DNA from: an uncultured Pelagibacteraceae bacterium
GTDB taxonomy: Bacteria; Pseudomonadota; Alphaproteobacteria; Pelagibacterales; Pelagibacteraceae
Length of the DNA stretch: 64,000 nucleotides
Direction of reading: 5' to 3'
Assembly: GCA_902629955.1 (NCBI GenBank)
Contig: CACOSS010000003.1
Coordinates: 1 to 64,000, forward strand
Of this stretch, positions 18,040 to 26,608 are shown piece by piece (position 1 is the first letter of the stretch; each line of letters opens with the position of its first letter). The notes below the pieces were generated by a model. It was given only the letters and a program-made list of their open reading frames with translations, searched no databases and was not told the DNA's origin. The translations under genes were made by a program, and so were the position numbers.

Positions 18040-18873
18040 TTAGATATTTAAATATCTATATATAAATATTGTACCTACAGTATATAAAAAAACTCCAAAT
18101 AATCTTTGGGCTTTTAATTTATCCATTTTATACACTGTGTTTGCTCCTATTCTTGCCATAAAAGAAGTAATTGGGACAAAAAGAATAAAAGCTGGGATGT
18201 TAATAAAACCAATACTAAAAGGTAAATTTACATTAAAATAAAATCCAGAAATTAAAAAACCTATTGATCCAGTAAAAGATATAAAAAAACCAATTGCTGC
18301 AGCGCTTCCTATACATTTGCTTATAGGGTAACCTAAATATCTTAATATAGGCACATTCATCATCGCGCCTGTAATACCCATTGGTGCTGAAATAAATCCA
18401 GACACCAAACCAAAAAAAATGCGCGGAGATAGTGATGAATTAGGCTTAATTTTGTTAATCTTTTCTTGCGCCAACATTAAATAGGCTCCAAATACATAAA
18501 CTACAATTGAAAAAAATAGAACTAACATCTTAGTTTTCATAACTGATGCAAAAGTAGTACCTATCAGAACTCCAATAACAACGAATATACCAAAAGTTTT
18601 AACAACACTTAAATCTACAAGTTTATTTTTGTGGTGTGTAATTACTGAAACTGTTGAGGTAAAAATAGTAATAGTAAATGCAGTCCCTACAGTTAAATGC
18701 ATCAAATAATTTTTATCAAAATTTAGAGTCTCAAAGATAAAGAAAAGACAAGGAACTGAAATTAAGCCACCGCCAATTCCAAATAATCCTGCAAAAAAAC
18801 CAACAGCGATTGCTGCAAAAATTATTAGTAATAAAAAATACCAATATTCGTTTATTAAATATATTAATGACAA
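18040..18873 (-). CDS. TauE/SafE family permease (copy 2 of a tandem pair)
   Basis: A 277-aa polytopic membrane protein with about eight hydrophobic segments in two repeats. Each repeat carries a TauE/SafE-type glycine motif (FFAGLFGIGGGLISVP; GFISAPMGITGAMMNVP). Family members export sulfite, sulfoacetate or other small anions. It is clearly paralogous to the preceding gene (shared VGTAFTI, VKTFGI..GVL and MKT..LVLFF blocks), which lies 13 nt upstream on the same strand. The stop codon abuts the end of the convergent phosphohexomutase gene. Confidence 0.87.
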   Translation of the reverse strand: MSLIYLINEYWYFLLLIIFAAIAVGFFAGLFGIGGGLISVPCLFFIFETLNFDKNYLMHLTVGTAFTITIFTSTVSVITHHKNKLVDLSVVKTFGIFVVIGVLIGTTFASVMKTKMLVLFFSIVVYVFGAYLMLAQEKINKIKPNSSLSPRIFFGLVSGFISAPMGITGAMMNVPILRYLGYPISKCIGSAAAIGFFISFTGSIGFLISGFYFNVNLPFSIGFINIPAFILFVPITSFMARIGANTVYKMDKLKAQRLFGVFLYTVGTIFIYRYLNI

Positions 18874-18886
18874 AAAAGCCTTTTAG

Positions 18887-19723
18887 TTAAGTTATACTAA
18901 AGTATTCGAAGAACGACCTAGCAGATACAATAAGTAAAAAACAGCCAAATATTCTACTTAATAATTTTTTATCGATTTTATACACAACCTTTGCACCTAT
19001 TCTAGCCATGACCATTGTTACAGGTACAAATACAGCAAATCCTAAAAGATTTATGTATCCAACGCTATATGGAGAATTTACATTATCAATTATATTTCCT
19101 CCAATGATCATTGTAGTAGTTCCTGTGATCGCAATTAAAAATCCAACTGCTGCTGCAGTTCCAATTGATGTTCTAATATCATAACCAAATGTCCTTAAAA
19201 AAGGTACCATTAATGAACCTCCACCTATTCCCAAGGGAACTGAAATAAAACCAATTAATAATCCAGAAATATTTTTTACTAAATTTGATATTTCTTTGGG
19301 GTGATCTAATAATTTGTCTCTAAAAAATATAAAAAAAAGTCCAACACAACATGAAAAGAAAGCAAAAAATAAAACCAAACCAGGAGTTTTCATATTAACA
19401 GCTAGAAAAGTTCCAGCTAATACACCTAAGACTATCAATAAACCAAATGTTTTTACCATTTTAAAATTAACAGCATCATGCTCCATATGAGTTTTTGTTG
19501 AAATAATTGATGTTGGGATAATTATTGCTAGAGAAGTTCCAACTGATAAATGCATTCTTGTAACAATATCAAAATCAAGAACACTGAATGCATAGTAGAG
19601 GGCTGGTACCATAATTATTCCACCTCCTACTCCAAGTAATCCTGCCATAAAACCTGCAACAGCTGCCGCAATAGCTAATACTGTTAAAAGATTTATTATC
19701 ACTCCTGTATCAATGTTTTCCAT
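18887..19723 (-). CDS. TauE/SafE family permease (copy 1 of a tandem pair)
   Basis: A 278-aa polytopic membrane protein with the two family repeats GFMAGLLGVGGGIIMVP and GFISVPLGIGGGSLMVP. These keep the GxGGG signatures better than the downstream copy does. Anion export (sulfite or sulfonate type) is the known family role. A link to taurine breakdown, which releases sulfite, is possible because tauABC, ald and an omega-aminotransferase occur at 52-59 kb, but that is inference. The start shares one base with the dusA stop (TAATG). Confidence 0.88.
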   Translation of the reverse strand: MENIDTGVIINLLTVLAIAAAVAGFMAGLLGVGGGIIMVPALYYAFSVLDFDIVTRMHLSVGTSLAIIIPTSIISTKTHMEHDAVNFKMVKTFGLLIVLGVLAGTFLAVNMKTPGLVLFFAFFSCCVGLFFIFFRDKLLDHPKEISNLVKNISGLLIGFISVPLGIGGGSLMVPFLRTFGYDIRTSIGTAAAVGFLIAITGTTTMIIGGNIIDNVNSPYSVGYINLLGFAVFVPVTMVMARIGAKVVYKIDKKLLSRIFGCFLLIVSARSFFEYFSIT

Positions 19724-20727
19724 TAGGCAGTTAATTGATTTGCTTTTTCATTGTTTTGAGCGATATCCATAATATGTTTTGCTTTTTGAAAATCAGAATC
19801 TCTTGCCATCATGTTGTCGCTCAAATATTTTTTCCATTCCTTTGAACCTGGTTGACCATAATAAAGTCCAACGGTATGCCTCATTACTTGATTTACTTTA
19901 GTTCCTGTTTTAAGCTCTTTTTTAAGATATTCTAAAATTTGTTTAACAATGTCTTCTCTCGATAATATTTTTGAATTATTAAATATCTCGTTTTCAATAT
20001 CTTTTAAAAAATAAGGGTTTTGGTAAATTGCCCTACCAATCATTACGCCATCACAATAATTTAAATGTTTTTTAATTTGTTCTGTAGTTGTAATTCCCCC
20101 ATTAATTATAATTTCTAAATCTGGATGTGATTTCTTAATATCATAAACCATTTCATAATTTAATTTAGGAATATTTAGATTTTGTTTTGGGGTTAAGCCT
20201 TTTAATATTGCTTTTCTAGCATGTAAAATAATGGTTTTACAGCCAGTTTGTTTCATTTTATTAACAAACATATTTAAATAATCAAATTCCTCTGTATCAT
20301 CAAATCCTATTCTTGTTTTAGCTGTGACTGGAATACTGCAAGACTTTTTCATTTCAGCCAAACATTCAGATACGAGATCTGGCTCTTTCATTAAACAAGC
20401 TCCAAAAGAATTTTTTTGAACTTTTTTACTAGGACAGCCTAAATTTATATTAACCTCATCATAACCATAATCTTCAGCAATTTTAGCAACCTCAGCTAGC
20501 TCTTTTTTATCTGAACCACCTACTTGCAAAGCTAAAGGTTTTTCGAAATTATCGTATTTGAGCAATTTGTGTTTATCGCCTCGTAAAACAGCTTTAGTAA
20601 CAACCATCTCTGTGTAAAGCATTACATTTTCACTAATAAGTCTTAAGAAATATCTATCATGACGGTCAGTACAGTCCATCATAGGAGCAACTGAAATTTT
20701 TCTATTAATTTTTTTTTTAATATCCAA
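19723..20727 (-). CDS. dusA: tRNA-dihydrouridine synthase A
   Basis: An FMN enzyme that reduces uridine in the D-loop of tRNA. It is 334 aa. The DusA-type start SVAPMMDCTDRHDRYFLRLI, the catalytic cysteine region NINLGCPSKKVQKNSFGACLM, TAKTRIGFDD, ILHARKA and IINGGITT are all present. GVMIGRAIYQNPYF is the FMN phosphate site. The ATG overlaps the end of the TRAP large-permease gene by 11 nt, an unusual partner for a tRNA-modifying gene but typical of compressed genomes. Confidence 0.95.
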   Translation of the reverse strand: MDIKKKINRKISVAPMMDCTDRHDRYFLRLISENVMLYTEMVVTKAVLRGDKHKLLKYDNFEKPLALQVGGSDKKELAEVAKIAEDYGYDEVNINLGCPSKKVQKNSFGACLMKEPDLVSECLAEMKKSCSIPVTAKTRIGFDDTEEFDYLNMFVNKMKQTGCKTIILHARKAILKGLTPKQNLNIPKLNYEMVYDIKKSHPDLEIIINGGITTTEQIKKHLNYCDGVMIGRAIYQNPYFLKDIENEIFNNSKILSREDIVKQILEYLKKELKTGTKVNQVMRHTVGLYYGQPGSKEWKKYLSDNMMARDSDFQKAKHIMDIAQNNEKANQLTA

Positions 20728-22048
20728 GGGCTTTACCCATTACTTTATCAGGTAACCATGTAACAATTTCTGGAAAAATACATAGTATTAAAATTGCTAA
20801 AGCCATTATTATCATAAAAGGCACTGATCCTTTTAAAATTTCTTTCAAGCTAACATCGGGAGTAATACCTTTAATTATATAAAGATTTAGACCCACTGGT
20901 GGAGTAATTAAACCAATCTCCATATTTATCGTAAATACTATAGCAAACCAATAAGGGTCAAAGCCTAGAGTGGTTATTACTGGTAACAATATTGCTGAAG
21001 TCATAACAATTACTGCAACGGGAGGTAAAAAGAAACCAGCTATTAAAAGAAAAATATTTATTAAAATAAATATAACCCATTTATTTGAACTTAGTTCTAC
21101 CATGCTCTGAGCTAAAGATTGAGTTACATAAAGTTGCGAAAGAGTAAATGCAAAAAGATAAGAAGCTGCGATGATGAACATTATCATCACACTTTCTTTC
21201 ATTGAAACTTTAACTATGTTCCATATTTTTTTTGGTTGATAAATTTTATAAACAATTGCTATCATCACAAAAACTAGAAATGCTCCAACTCCTGAAGCTT
21301 CTGATGGAGTAGCTACTCCTCCATATAAAACATACAAAACTCCAGCTATAATTGCTAAAAATGGGAAAATTCTTGGTAACACTTCAAGTTTTTCTTTTAA
21401 GGTGGGACGTTTTCTATTTTTTAAAGCTTTAGCGGCATCTTTATCAATAAAGTAGCTATGAATTAATGCCCATATTGCAAACATACCCGCAAGCATGAAA
21501 CCTGGAATTAAACCACATAAAAACAATCTTCCAATAGAGGTACCAGTTGCAATTCCATAAACAATTAAAACTATACTTGGTGGAATTAAAACTCCCAAAG
21601 TTCCTCCGGCTGCTATAGTTCCAGTAGCAATTTGATCTGAGTATCCTCTCTTTCTCATTTCAGGTATGCCCATTGTTCCAATTGCTGCGCAGGTCGCTGG
21701 GCTTGAACCGCTCAAGGCTGCAAAAATAGAACACGCGCCAATATTAGAAATAACTAATCCACCTGGAACTCTCCATAACCATCTGTCTAAACCAATATAT
21801 AAATCTTTACCTGCTGGTGAATTAGCTACAGCCATTCCCATTAAAATGAACATCGGAATTGAAAGTAAAACAAAAGAATTTAGACCAGCATAGAATGTTT
21901 CAGCAAAAACATCTAACATTTGAAAACCTTCAAAAGAAACAAGTAGTGCTATCGAAACAAAGCTCAAACCAAAAGCGATTGGGATACCAGAAAAGAGAAC
22001 TATCAAAGTAAATACTGCGACTATCAAAGCTATTATTAATGGATCCAT
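20717..22048 (-). CDS. dctM: TRAP transporter large permease (DctM)
   Basis: The ion-coupled membrane translocator of a tripartite ATP-independent periplasmic (TRAP) uptake system. It has 443 aa and about 12 hydrophobic segments. DctM features include SIPMFILMGMAVANSPAGKDLY, SGSSPATCAAIGTMGIPEM, ATGTIAAGGTLGVLIPPSI and NMEIGLITPPVGLNLYIIKG. It starts one base inside the dctQ stop (TAATG) and overlaps dusA by 11 nt. Confidence 0.95.
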   Translation of the reverse strand: MDPLIIALIVAVFTLIVLFSGIPIAFGLSFVSIALLVSFEGFQMLDVFAETFYAGLNSFVLLSIPMFILMGMAVANSPAGKDLYIGLDRWLWRVPGGLVISNIGACSIFAALSGSSPATCAAIGTMGIPEMRKRGYSDQIATGTIAAGGTLGVLIPPSIVLIVYGIATGTSIGRLFLCGLIPGFMLAGMFAIWALIHSYFIDKDAAKALKNRKRPTLKEKLEVLPRIFPFLAIIAGVLYVLYGGVATPSEASGVGAFLVFVMIAIVYKIYQPKKIWNIVKVSMKESVMIMFIIAASYLFAFTLSQLYVTQSLAQSMVELSSNKWVIFILINIFLLIAGFFLPPVAVIVMTSAILLPVITTLGFDPYWFAIVFTINMEIGLITPPVGLNLYIIKGITPDVSLKEILKGSVPFMIIMALAILILCIFPEIVTWLPDKVMGKALGY

Positions 22049-22542
22049 TACTTATAATCCTTATCATCAGCTAATTTTATGATTTCTGCTATGTATTGAA
22101 GTATCATTAGAATAGCTCCAATCATCATTGAAGAATAAGGTATCCAAAGTGGAGGATCCCAAACTGTTCCTGTTGAATAATTTTTTGTAAAAGCTTCCTC
22201 AACCATTAAAAAACCAAAATAAAAAAGAATTAGAAAGAAAAGTAAACTTAAAAAAGATGTGAAAATTTTTAATCTAATAATATTTTTATTAGATAAAAAA
22301 TCATATATCCATTCCATGCTAACATGTGCCTTTTCACTTAGAACATACGCGCTTCCAATAAACGTTGATGCAACCAAAAGCATTGTAACCAATTCTGTTT
22401 GCCAAGTAATTGCTCTTTGAAAGAAGTATCTTTCAAATACTAATTCTACGATAACTAATATTGATAATAATAATGCTAATACAGCAAACGCTCCACAAGC
22501 TTTTGCAATATGATCACAAAACTTTAAATACTTTTTTTTCAT
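22048..22542 (-). CDS. dctQ: TRAP transporter small permease (DctQ)
   Basis: A 164-aa, four-helix membrane protein that pairs with the large TRAP permease. Typical features are a first helix followed by FQRAITWQTELVTMLLVASTFIGSAYVLSEKAHVSMEWIYDFL, then WDPPLWIPYSSMMIGAILMILQYIAEI. Its start codon lies directly after the U-run of the hairpin at 22543-22576, and its only Shine-Dalgarno-like sequence (AGGGG) is inside the hairpin's 3' arm. Confidence 0.92.
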   Translation of the reverse strand: MKKKYLKFCDHIAKACGAFAVLALLLSILVIVELVFERYFFQRAITWQTELVTMLLVASTFIGSAYVLSEKAHVSMEWIYDFLSNKNIIRLKIFTSFLSLLFFLILFYFGFLMVEEAFTKNYSTGTVWDPPLWIPYSSMMIGAILMILQYIAEIIKLADDKDYK

Positions 22543-22576
22543 AAAAAAAACCCCTATTTAAAATTAAATAGGGGTT
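22543..22576 (-). terminator. Hairpin plus U-run between TRAP binding-protein and permease genes
   Basis: On the minus strand the sequence reads AACCCCTATTTA, loop ATTT, TAAATAGGGG and then a T8 run ending at the dctQ ATG. The stem is 12 bp, perfect, and has the form of an intrinsic terminator. It probably stops most transcripts after the binding-protein gene, giving more DctP than DctQM. The 3' arm also holds the AGGGG placed 8 nt before the dctQ ATG, so folding would hide the ribosome site. Confidence 0.82.
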
Positions 22577-22593
22577 CTTCTTTATATATTTTT

Positions 22594-23604
22594 TTACTTA
22601 ACTGATAAAGCCATTTCCATTAGCTTATCGCCACCTGGAACTTTTTCAGCAAATGCTTTGTGAGAAGATTTCTTAGCAATCTCAACCCAAGCTGCATGGT
22701 CTTTTGCGTTCATATACACTAGTTTTACTCCTGCCGCCTTGTAAGCATCCTCAAATTTTTTATCTAAATTTTCTACTTGAGCAGTCATATATTTTTCTGC
22801 AACTTTTCCAGCTTTCATTAAAGCATCTTGTTGTTTTGAATTTAATTTATCAAAGCTCATTTTTGACATCAAAATTGGCTCATACATAAACCATAAACCA
22901 AATTTACCTGGAGGAGTTGCGCAAGAAACTTGTTCGTAAATTTTATAACTTACAAAACTTCCTGAACTAGTATTTGCTCCAGTAAGTACTCCAGTTTGTA
23001 AACCAGTATAAATTTCAGATGATGGCATACTTTGAATACCTGCACCAGCTGCTTCTAACATTTGGTTGAATGCCTTACCAGCTGCTCTCATTACTTGTCC
23101 TTTTGCGTCACTAGGATTTTTGATACATTTTGTTTTTGATGCAAAACCCCCTCCTAGCCAAGCATCAGATAATACAACTACACCAGCATCATTAATAATT
23201 TTTTTAATCTCAGTCATCATTGGACCTTTGTTAAATCTCAATGCATGATCGTGATTTTTAACTGTTCCTGGCATTAAAGTTGCATCAAATTCTGGATGAA
23301 ACTTAGATGCATACGCTAATGGAAAAGCAGAAATATCCAATTGACCAGTTGTCATTGGTTTCCATTGTTCTTTTGGTTTATAAAGTGATTTTGCAGGATA
23401 AATTCTTATATCTACTCCCACATTTGCTTTTTTCATTTCATCAGCAATTATCTGTACCATTTCGTGTCTTGGATCATATGAACCATCCGCTCTTGGCGTT
23501 CCTGGCCATTGGTGACTTGCTTTTAATGTAACAGCATAAGCCGATCCAATTGTAGTTAAGATAAATACTAATGAAGTTAAAAATAAAGATATTCTTTTAA
23601 ACAT
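22594..23604 (-). CDS. dctP: TRAP transporter substrate-binding protein (DctP family)
   Basis: A 336-aa periplasmic solute-binding protein with a signal peptide (MFKRISLFLTSLVFILTTIGSAYA, cleavage after about residue 24). It has the DctP-type body, including AWLGGGFASKTK and the region RAAGKAFNQMLEAAGAGIQSMPSSEIYTGLQTGVLTGA, whose first arginine usually binds the substrate carboxylate. The ligand is probably a carboxylate but cannot be named. The start follows a good AAGGGG-type site. The gene is first in dctP-hairpin-dctQ-dctM-dusA. Confidence 0.93.
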   Translation of the reverse strand: MFKRISLFLTSLVFILTTIGSAYAVTLKASHQWPGTPRADGSYDPRHEMVQIIADEMKKANVGVDIRIYPAKSLYKPKEQWKPMTTGQLDISAFPLAYASKFHPEFDATLMPGTVKNHDHALRFNKGPMMTEIKKIINDAGVVVLSDAWLGGGFASKTKCIKNPSDAKGQVMRAAGKAFNQMLEAAGAGIQSMPSSEIYTGLQTGVLTGANTSSGSFVSYKIYEQVSCATPPGKFGLWFMYEPILMSKMSFDKLNSKQQDALMKAGKVAEKYMTAQVENLDKKFEDAYKAAGVKLVYMNAKDHAAWVEIAKKSSHKAFAEKVPGGDKLMEMALSVK

Positions 23605-23637
23605 TTTTTCCCCTTCTTTAGTTATTAAAAAAAGTGT

Positions 23638-23666
23638 ATTAAAGATAAGATATGATTAAGAGTCAA
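23638..23666 (-). promoter_or_regulatory. Putative sigma-70 promoter of the TRAP operon
   Basis: Minus-strand TTGACT (23666-23661), a 17-nt spacer and TTTAAT (23643-23638) each match the -35 and -10 consensus at five of six positions. The -10 lies 33 nt upstream of the dctP ATG. AT-rich DNA produces chance -10 matches, so the -35 and spacing carry most of the weight. Confidence 0.5.
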
Positions 23667-23697
23667 GTTCACTATTAACTCATATATAACTTTATTT

Positions 23698-24843
23698 ATG
23701 GATGGACCGTTAAAAAACTTATTAGTTGTTGACTTAACAAGAGTATTAGTAGGCCCTTATTGTACAATGATGCTTTCAGATTTGGGTGCAAGAGTAATAA
23801 AAGTTGAAGCACCAGGTATTGGGGATGACTCTAGAAAATTTGGTCCTTTTGTTAAAGATAACTCTGCTTATTTTATGTCTTTAAATAGAGGAAAAGAGAG
23901 TATCGCCTTAAACCTAAAAGATGATGCAGATAAAAAAATTTTTTTAAATATATTAAATAAAGCAGATATTCTTGTTGAAAATTTTAAACCTGGAACTTTA
24001 GAAAAATGGGGATTTGGCTGGAAAGATATGTGTAATAAATTTCCAAAATTAATTTATGCCTCTGCTTCTGGTTTCGGTCAAACAGGGCCCTTAAAAGAAT
24101 TACCAGCGTACGATATGGTAGTGCAAGGAATGGGGGGATTAATGAGTGTAACTGGTCAACCCAACTCAGAACCTACAAGAGTTGGAACTTCTATTGGCGA
24201 CATCACAGCTGCATTATTTACAACAATTGGAATTAACGCTGCTCTTTACGATAGAGAAAAAACTGGTAAAGGCATGTTCATAGATGTATCAATGCTCGAT
24301 TGTCAAATTGCAATTTTAGAAAATGCGATTGCACGTTATTTATCTAAAAATGAAATTCCAAAACCAATGGGATCTAGACATCCATCAATAGCACCTTTCG
24401 AAGCATTTAAAACTAAAGATAGTTACATAATTATTGCTGCTGGAAATGATAAGCTTTTTGAAAAATTGTGTAATGTTCTTGAATTAAACGAATTACCTCA
24501 AAACGAAAAATTTAAAAGTAATTCATCGAGATGTGAGAATATGAATGATTTAAAATCAATTATGGAAGAAAAATTAAAATCTTTAAATACTAAAGATTGG
24601 ATACAAAAGATGGAAAAAGATAAAATTCCTTGTGGTCCAATATTTAATATTAAAGACGCTGTTGAAAATCCTCAAGTAAAATCCAGAAATATGATAGTTG
24701 ATACTTTTCATAAAGTTGTAGGTGATTTTAAAACAGCAGGTAATCCAATCAAAATGTCATCTTATAAAGACGAAACAAAAAGAGGAGATATCCCAGATTT
24801 AGATGAACATAGAAAAAAAATTATTGAAGAGTTTTGTAATTAA
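23698..24843 (+). CDS. CaiB/BaiF family CoA-transferase
   Basis: A class III CoA-transferase of 381 aa. Family features are [28 protein letters not shown] at the start, [64 protein letters not shown] (with the catalytic aspartate) and [18 protein letters not shown]. It moves CoA between organic acids; the substrate pair (formyl, oxalyl, mesaconyl, carnitine type and others) is not identifiable. Its stop overlaps the end of convergent rpoZ by 4 nt. Confidence 0.92.
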   Translation: MDGPLKNLLVVDLTRVLVGPYCTMMLSDLGARVIKVEAPGIGDDSRKFGPFVKDNSAYFMSLNRGKESIALNLKDDADKKIFLNILNKADILVENFKPGTLEKWGFGWKDMCNKFPKLIYASASGFGQTGPLKELPAYDMVVQGMGGLMSVTGQPNSEPTRVGTSIGDITAALFTTIGINAALYDREKTGKGMFIDVSMLDCQIAILENAIARYLSKNEIPKPMGSRHPSIAPFEAFKTKDSYIIIAAGNDKLFEKLCNVLELNELPQNEKFKSNSSRCENMNDLKSIMEEKLKSLNTKDWIQKMEKDKIPCGPIFNIKDAVENPQVKSRNMIVDTFHKVVGDFKTAGNPIKMSSYKDETKRGDIPDLDEHRKKIIEEFCN

Positions 24844-25349
24844 CCCTGATTTGTGTCTTCACTAGGTTCTGAAATCTCTTGATCTTTTAGGTCCTCAACT
24901 GAAGCATCCTCAGTTTCTCCTGATGGTTCTGCTTGTTCTATAGGCTGGGTTGGAGAACTTTCAGCAATATCTTCTTTTGAGAAAGATTGAGTTTTTTCTG
25001 GAATCTTTCTTGCTCTTTTTGATGGAAGTATTGGTGCACCACTCTTTGATATTTCTCCTTTATATAAATTTTCAAAATCATCACCTATATCTTCATCCTC
25101 GGTAAGTGAGTCGTCTACTTGTTCAACGTGTTTTCTTAATTTATATACACCGCTCTCAATTAAATCCGGAACTTTAACGTTCTCATTTGCAATTTCTCTT
25201 AATGAAATCACCGTATTTTTATCGTTATCAATACTTACTGTGGGTTCTACACCTGAATTTAATTGCGTCGTTCTCTCTTTGGCAACTAAAACTAATTCGT
25301 AAGGACTTTCAACTTTGTCTACGCAATCTTCTACTGTTACTCTAGCCAT
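24840..25349 (-). CDS. rpoZ: RNA polymerase omega subunit with long acidic C-terminal tail
   Basis: Binds beta-prime and helps assemble RNA polymerase. Residues 1-90 are a normal omega: [30 protein letters not shown], then [12 protein letters not shown]. From about residue 80 there is a low-complexity tail rich in Glu, Asp, Ser and Pro, predicted to be disordered, bringing the length to 169 aa against roughly 90-130 in related bacteria. One short basic stretch ([14 protein letters not shown]) interrupts the acidic tail. It has its own short leader; the usual spoT neighbour is not here. Confidence 0.92.
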   Translation of the reverse strand: MARVTVEDCVDKVESPYELVLVAKERTTQLNSGVEPTVSIDNDKNTVISLREIANENVKVPDLIESGVYKLRKHVEQVDDSLTEDEDIGDDFENLYKGEISKSGAPILPSKRARKIPEKTQSFSKEDIAESSPTQPIEQAEPSGETEDASVEDLKDQEISEPSEDTNQG

Positions 25350-25391
25350 GCCGGGTATTTATACCTGCTGATAAATAAAATCAAGTTATTT

Positions 25392-26600
25392 CTATATTTT
25401 AACTGGGTTTAATCTAGATCGGATTGTAAAAAGCAAAATTAATGAGATAGAGATATAAACGCTAGAAATAACAGCAATTTCCTCTATTGAAAAACCACGA
25501 TCAATTAATATACCAAAAAAAGCTGTTCCAAAAGCTGTAGAGAATACCATCAATGCTGTTGTTAAAGCTTTTATTGACCCAATATGTTTAACTCCATATA
25601 TCTCAGCCCAAGTGGAAGATCCAAGGACGTTAGCTAAACCATTAGATATTCCAATCAAACCTAAAAAAATAAATGCTGTGAAAGGATTGTTAAAATAAAT
25701 TATTACAATTGTTGCAAGTAAAAGAGGTAAATTCATAAAGATTAATATTTTTCTACTGGTAAATTTGTCTATCAAAAAACCTGATATAAACAAAGTTATT
25801 ACAGACATAATTGAATAAACCATAAATGATTGAGCTATAATATACGGTCCCCAATTTTTGGATTCTAAAATAAATGATTGGTATACAAAAGTTCCAGTTG
25901 CTATCCAAGGCATGGCAAGCATATTGGCACTTATAATATAAAATCTATAATCCTTTAAAACTTCTATTCTTTTCCAATCTTTAATTTTTTTTTCACTTTT
26001 ATTATTTTTGCTATCTGTTTCTCTAGAATCTAGATTTAAATTTTTAACTAAAAAAAATGAAGCAATTGGTAAGAATAATATTACTAATACTGAAATAGTA
26101 ATCCAAATAAGTCTCCATTCGAAAATTGTTAACAGATAAATAATTAATACTGGTAAAATAAACTCTGCAGTTGATAAACCAAACCAAGAGGTGCTTAAAG
26201 CTCTCCCTCTAGATCTAGTAAAAAATCTAGATATAGTTGTTGATGCAGTATGAGACATCATACCTTGACCTGAAAATCTCATAAATAATATTGCGAAGAA
26301 TAGAAAATAAATTGAAGATATTTTTGAAAAGAAAAAACAAGAAAAAGCTAATAAAATTATTACTATATAAGAAAATTTAAGGATATTAATATTATCAATT
26401 TTTTTTCCAAACCAAACTAAAATTAAGCTACTGAGTAATGTTGCAGATGCATATATTGAGCCAAATTGTCCATGAGAAATTAAAAGTGTATCTCTAATGC
26501 TTGTATTGAATAGGCCAAGAAAAAAACTCTGTCCAAAACTTGAAAAAAATGTAAAAATAAATCCAAATATAATTACTTTTAAACTTAAACTACTAAACAT
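25392..26600 (-). CDS. Major facilitator superfamily transporter
   Basis: A 402-aa inner-membrane protein with about 12 hydrophobic segments and a central basic loop rich in Lys/Asp/Asn (about residues 195-215), as in MFS carriers. ISHGQFGSIYASATLLSSLILVWFGKKIDN contains the loop 2-3 region. RSRGRALSTSWFGLSTAEFILPVL resembles monocarboxylate-type MFS proteins. The substrate is unknown. Its ATG is only 8 bp from the divergent start of the next gene. Confidence 0.85.
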   Translation of the reverse strand: MFSSLSLKVIIFGFIFTFFSSFGQSFFLGLFNTSIRDTLLISHGQFGSIYASATLLSSLILVWFGKKIDNINILKFSYIVIILLAFSCFFFSKISSIYFLFFAILFMRFSGQGMMSHTASTTISRFFTRSRGRALSTSWFGLSTAEFILPVLIIYLLTIFEWRLIWITISVLVILFLPIASFFLVKNLNLDSRETDSKNNKSEKKIKDWKRIEVLKDYRFYIISANMLAMPWIATGTFVYQSFILESKNWGPYIIAQSFMVYSIMSVITLFISGFLIDKFTSRKILIFMNLPLLLATIVIIYFNNPFTAFIFLGLIGISNGLANVLGSSTWAEIYGVKHIGSIKALTTALMVFSTAFGTAFFGILIDRGFSIEEIAVISSVYISISLILLFTIRSRLNPVKI

Positions 26601-26608
26601 AAATTATT

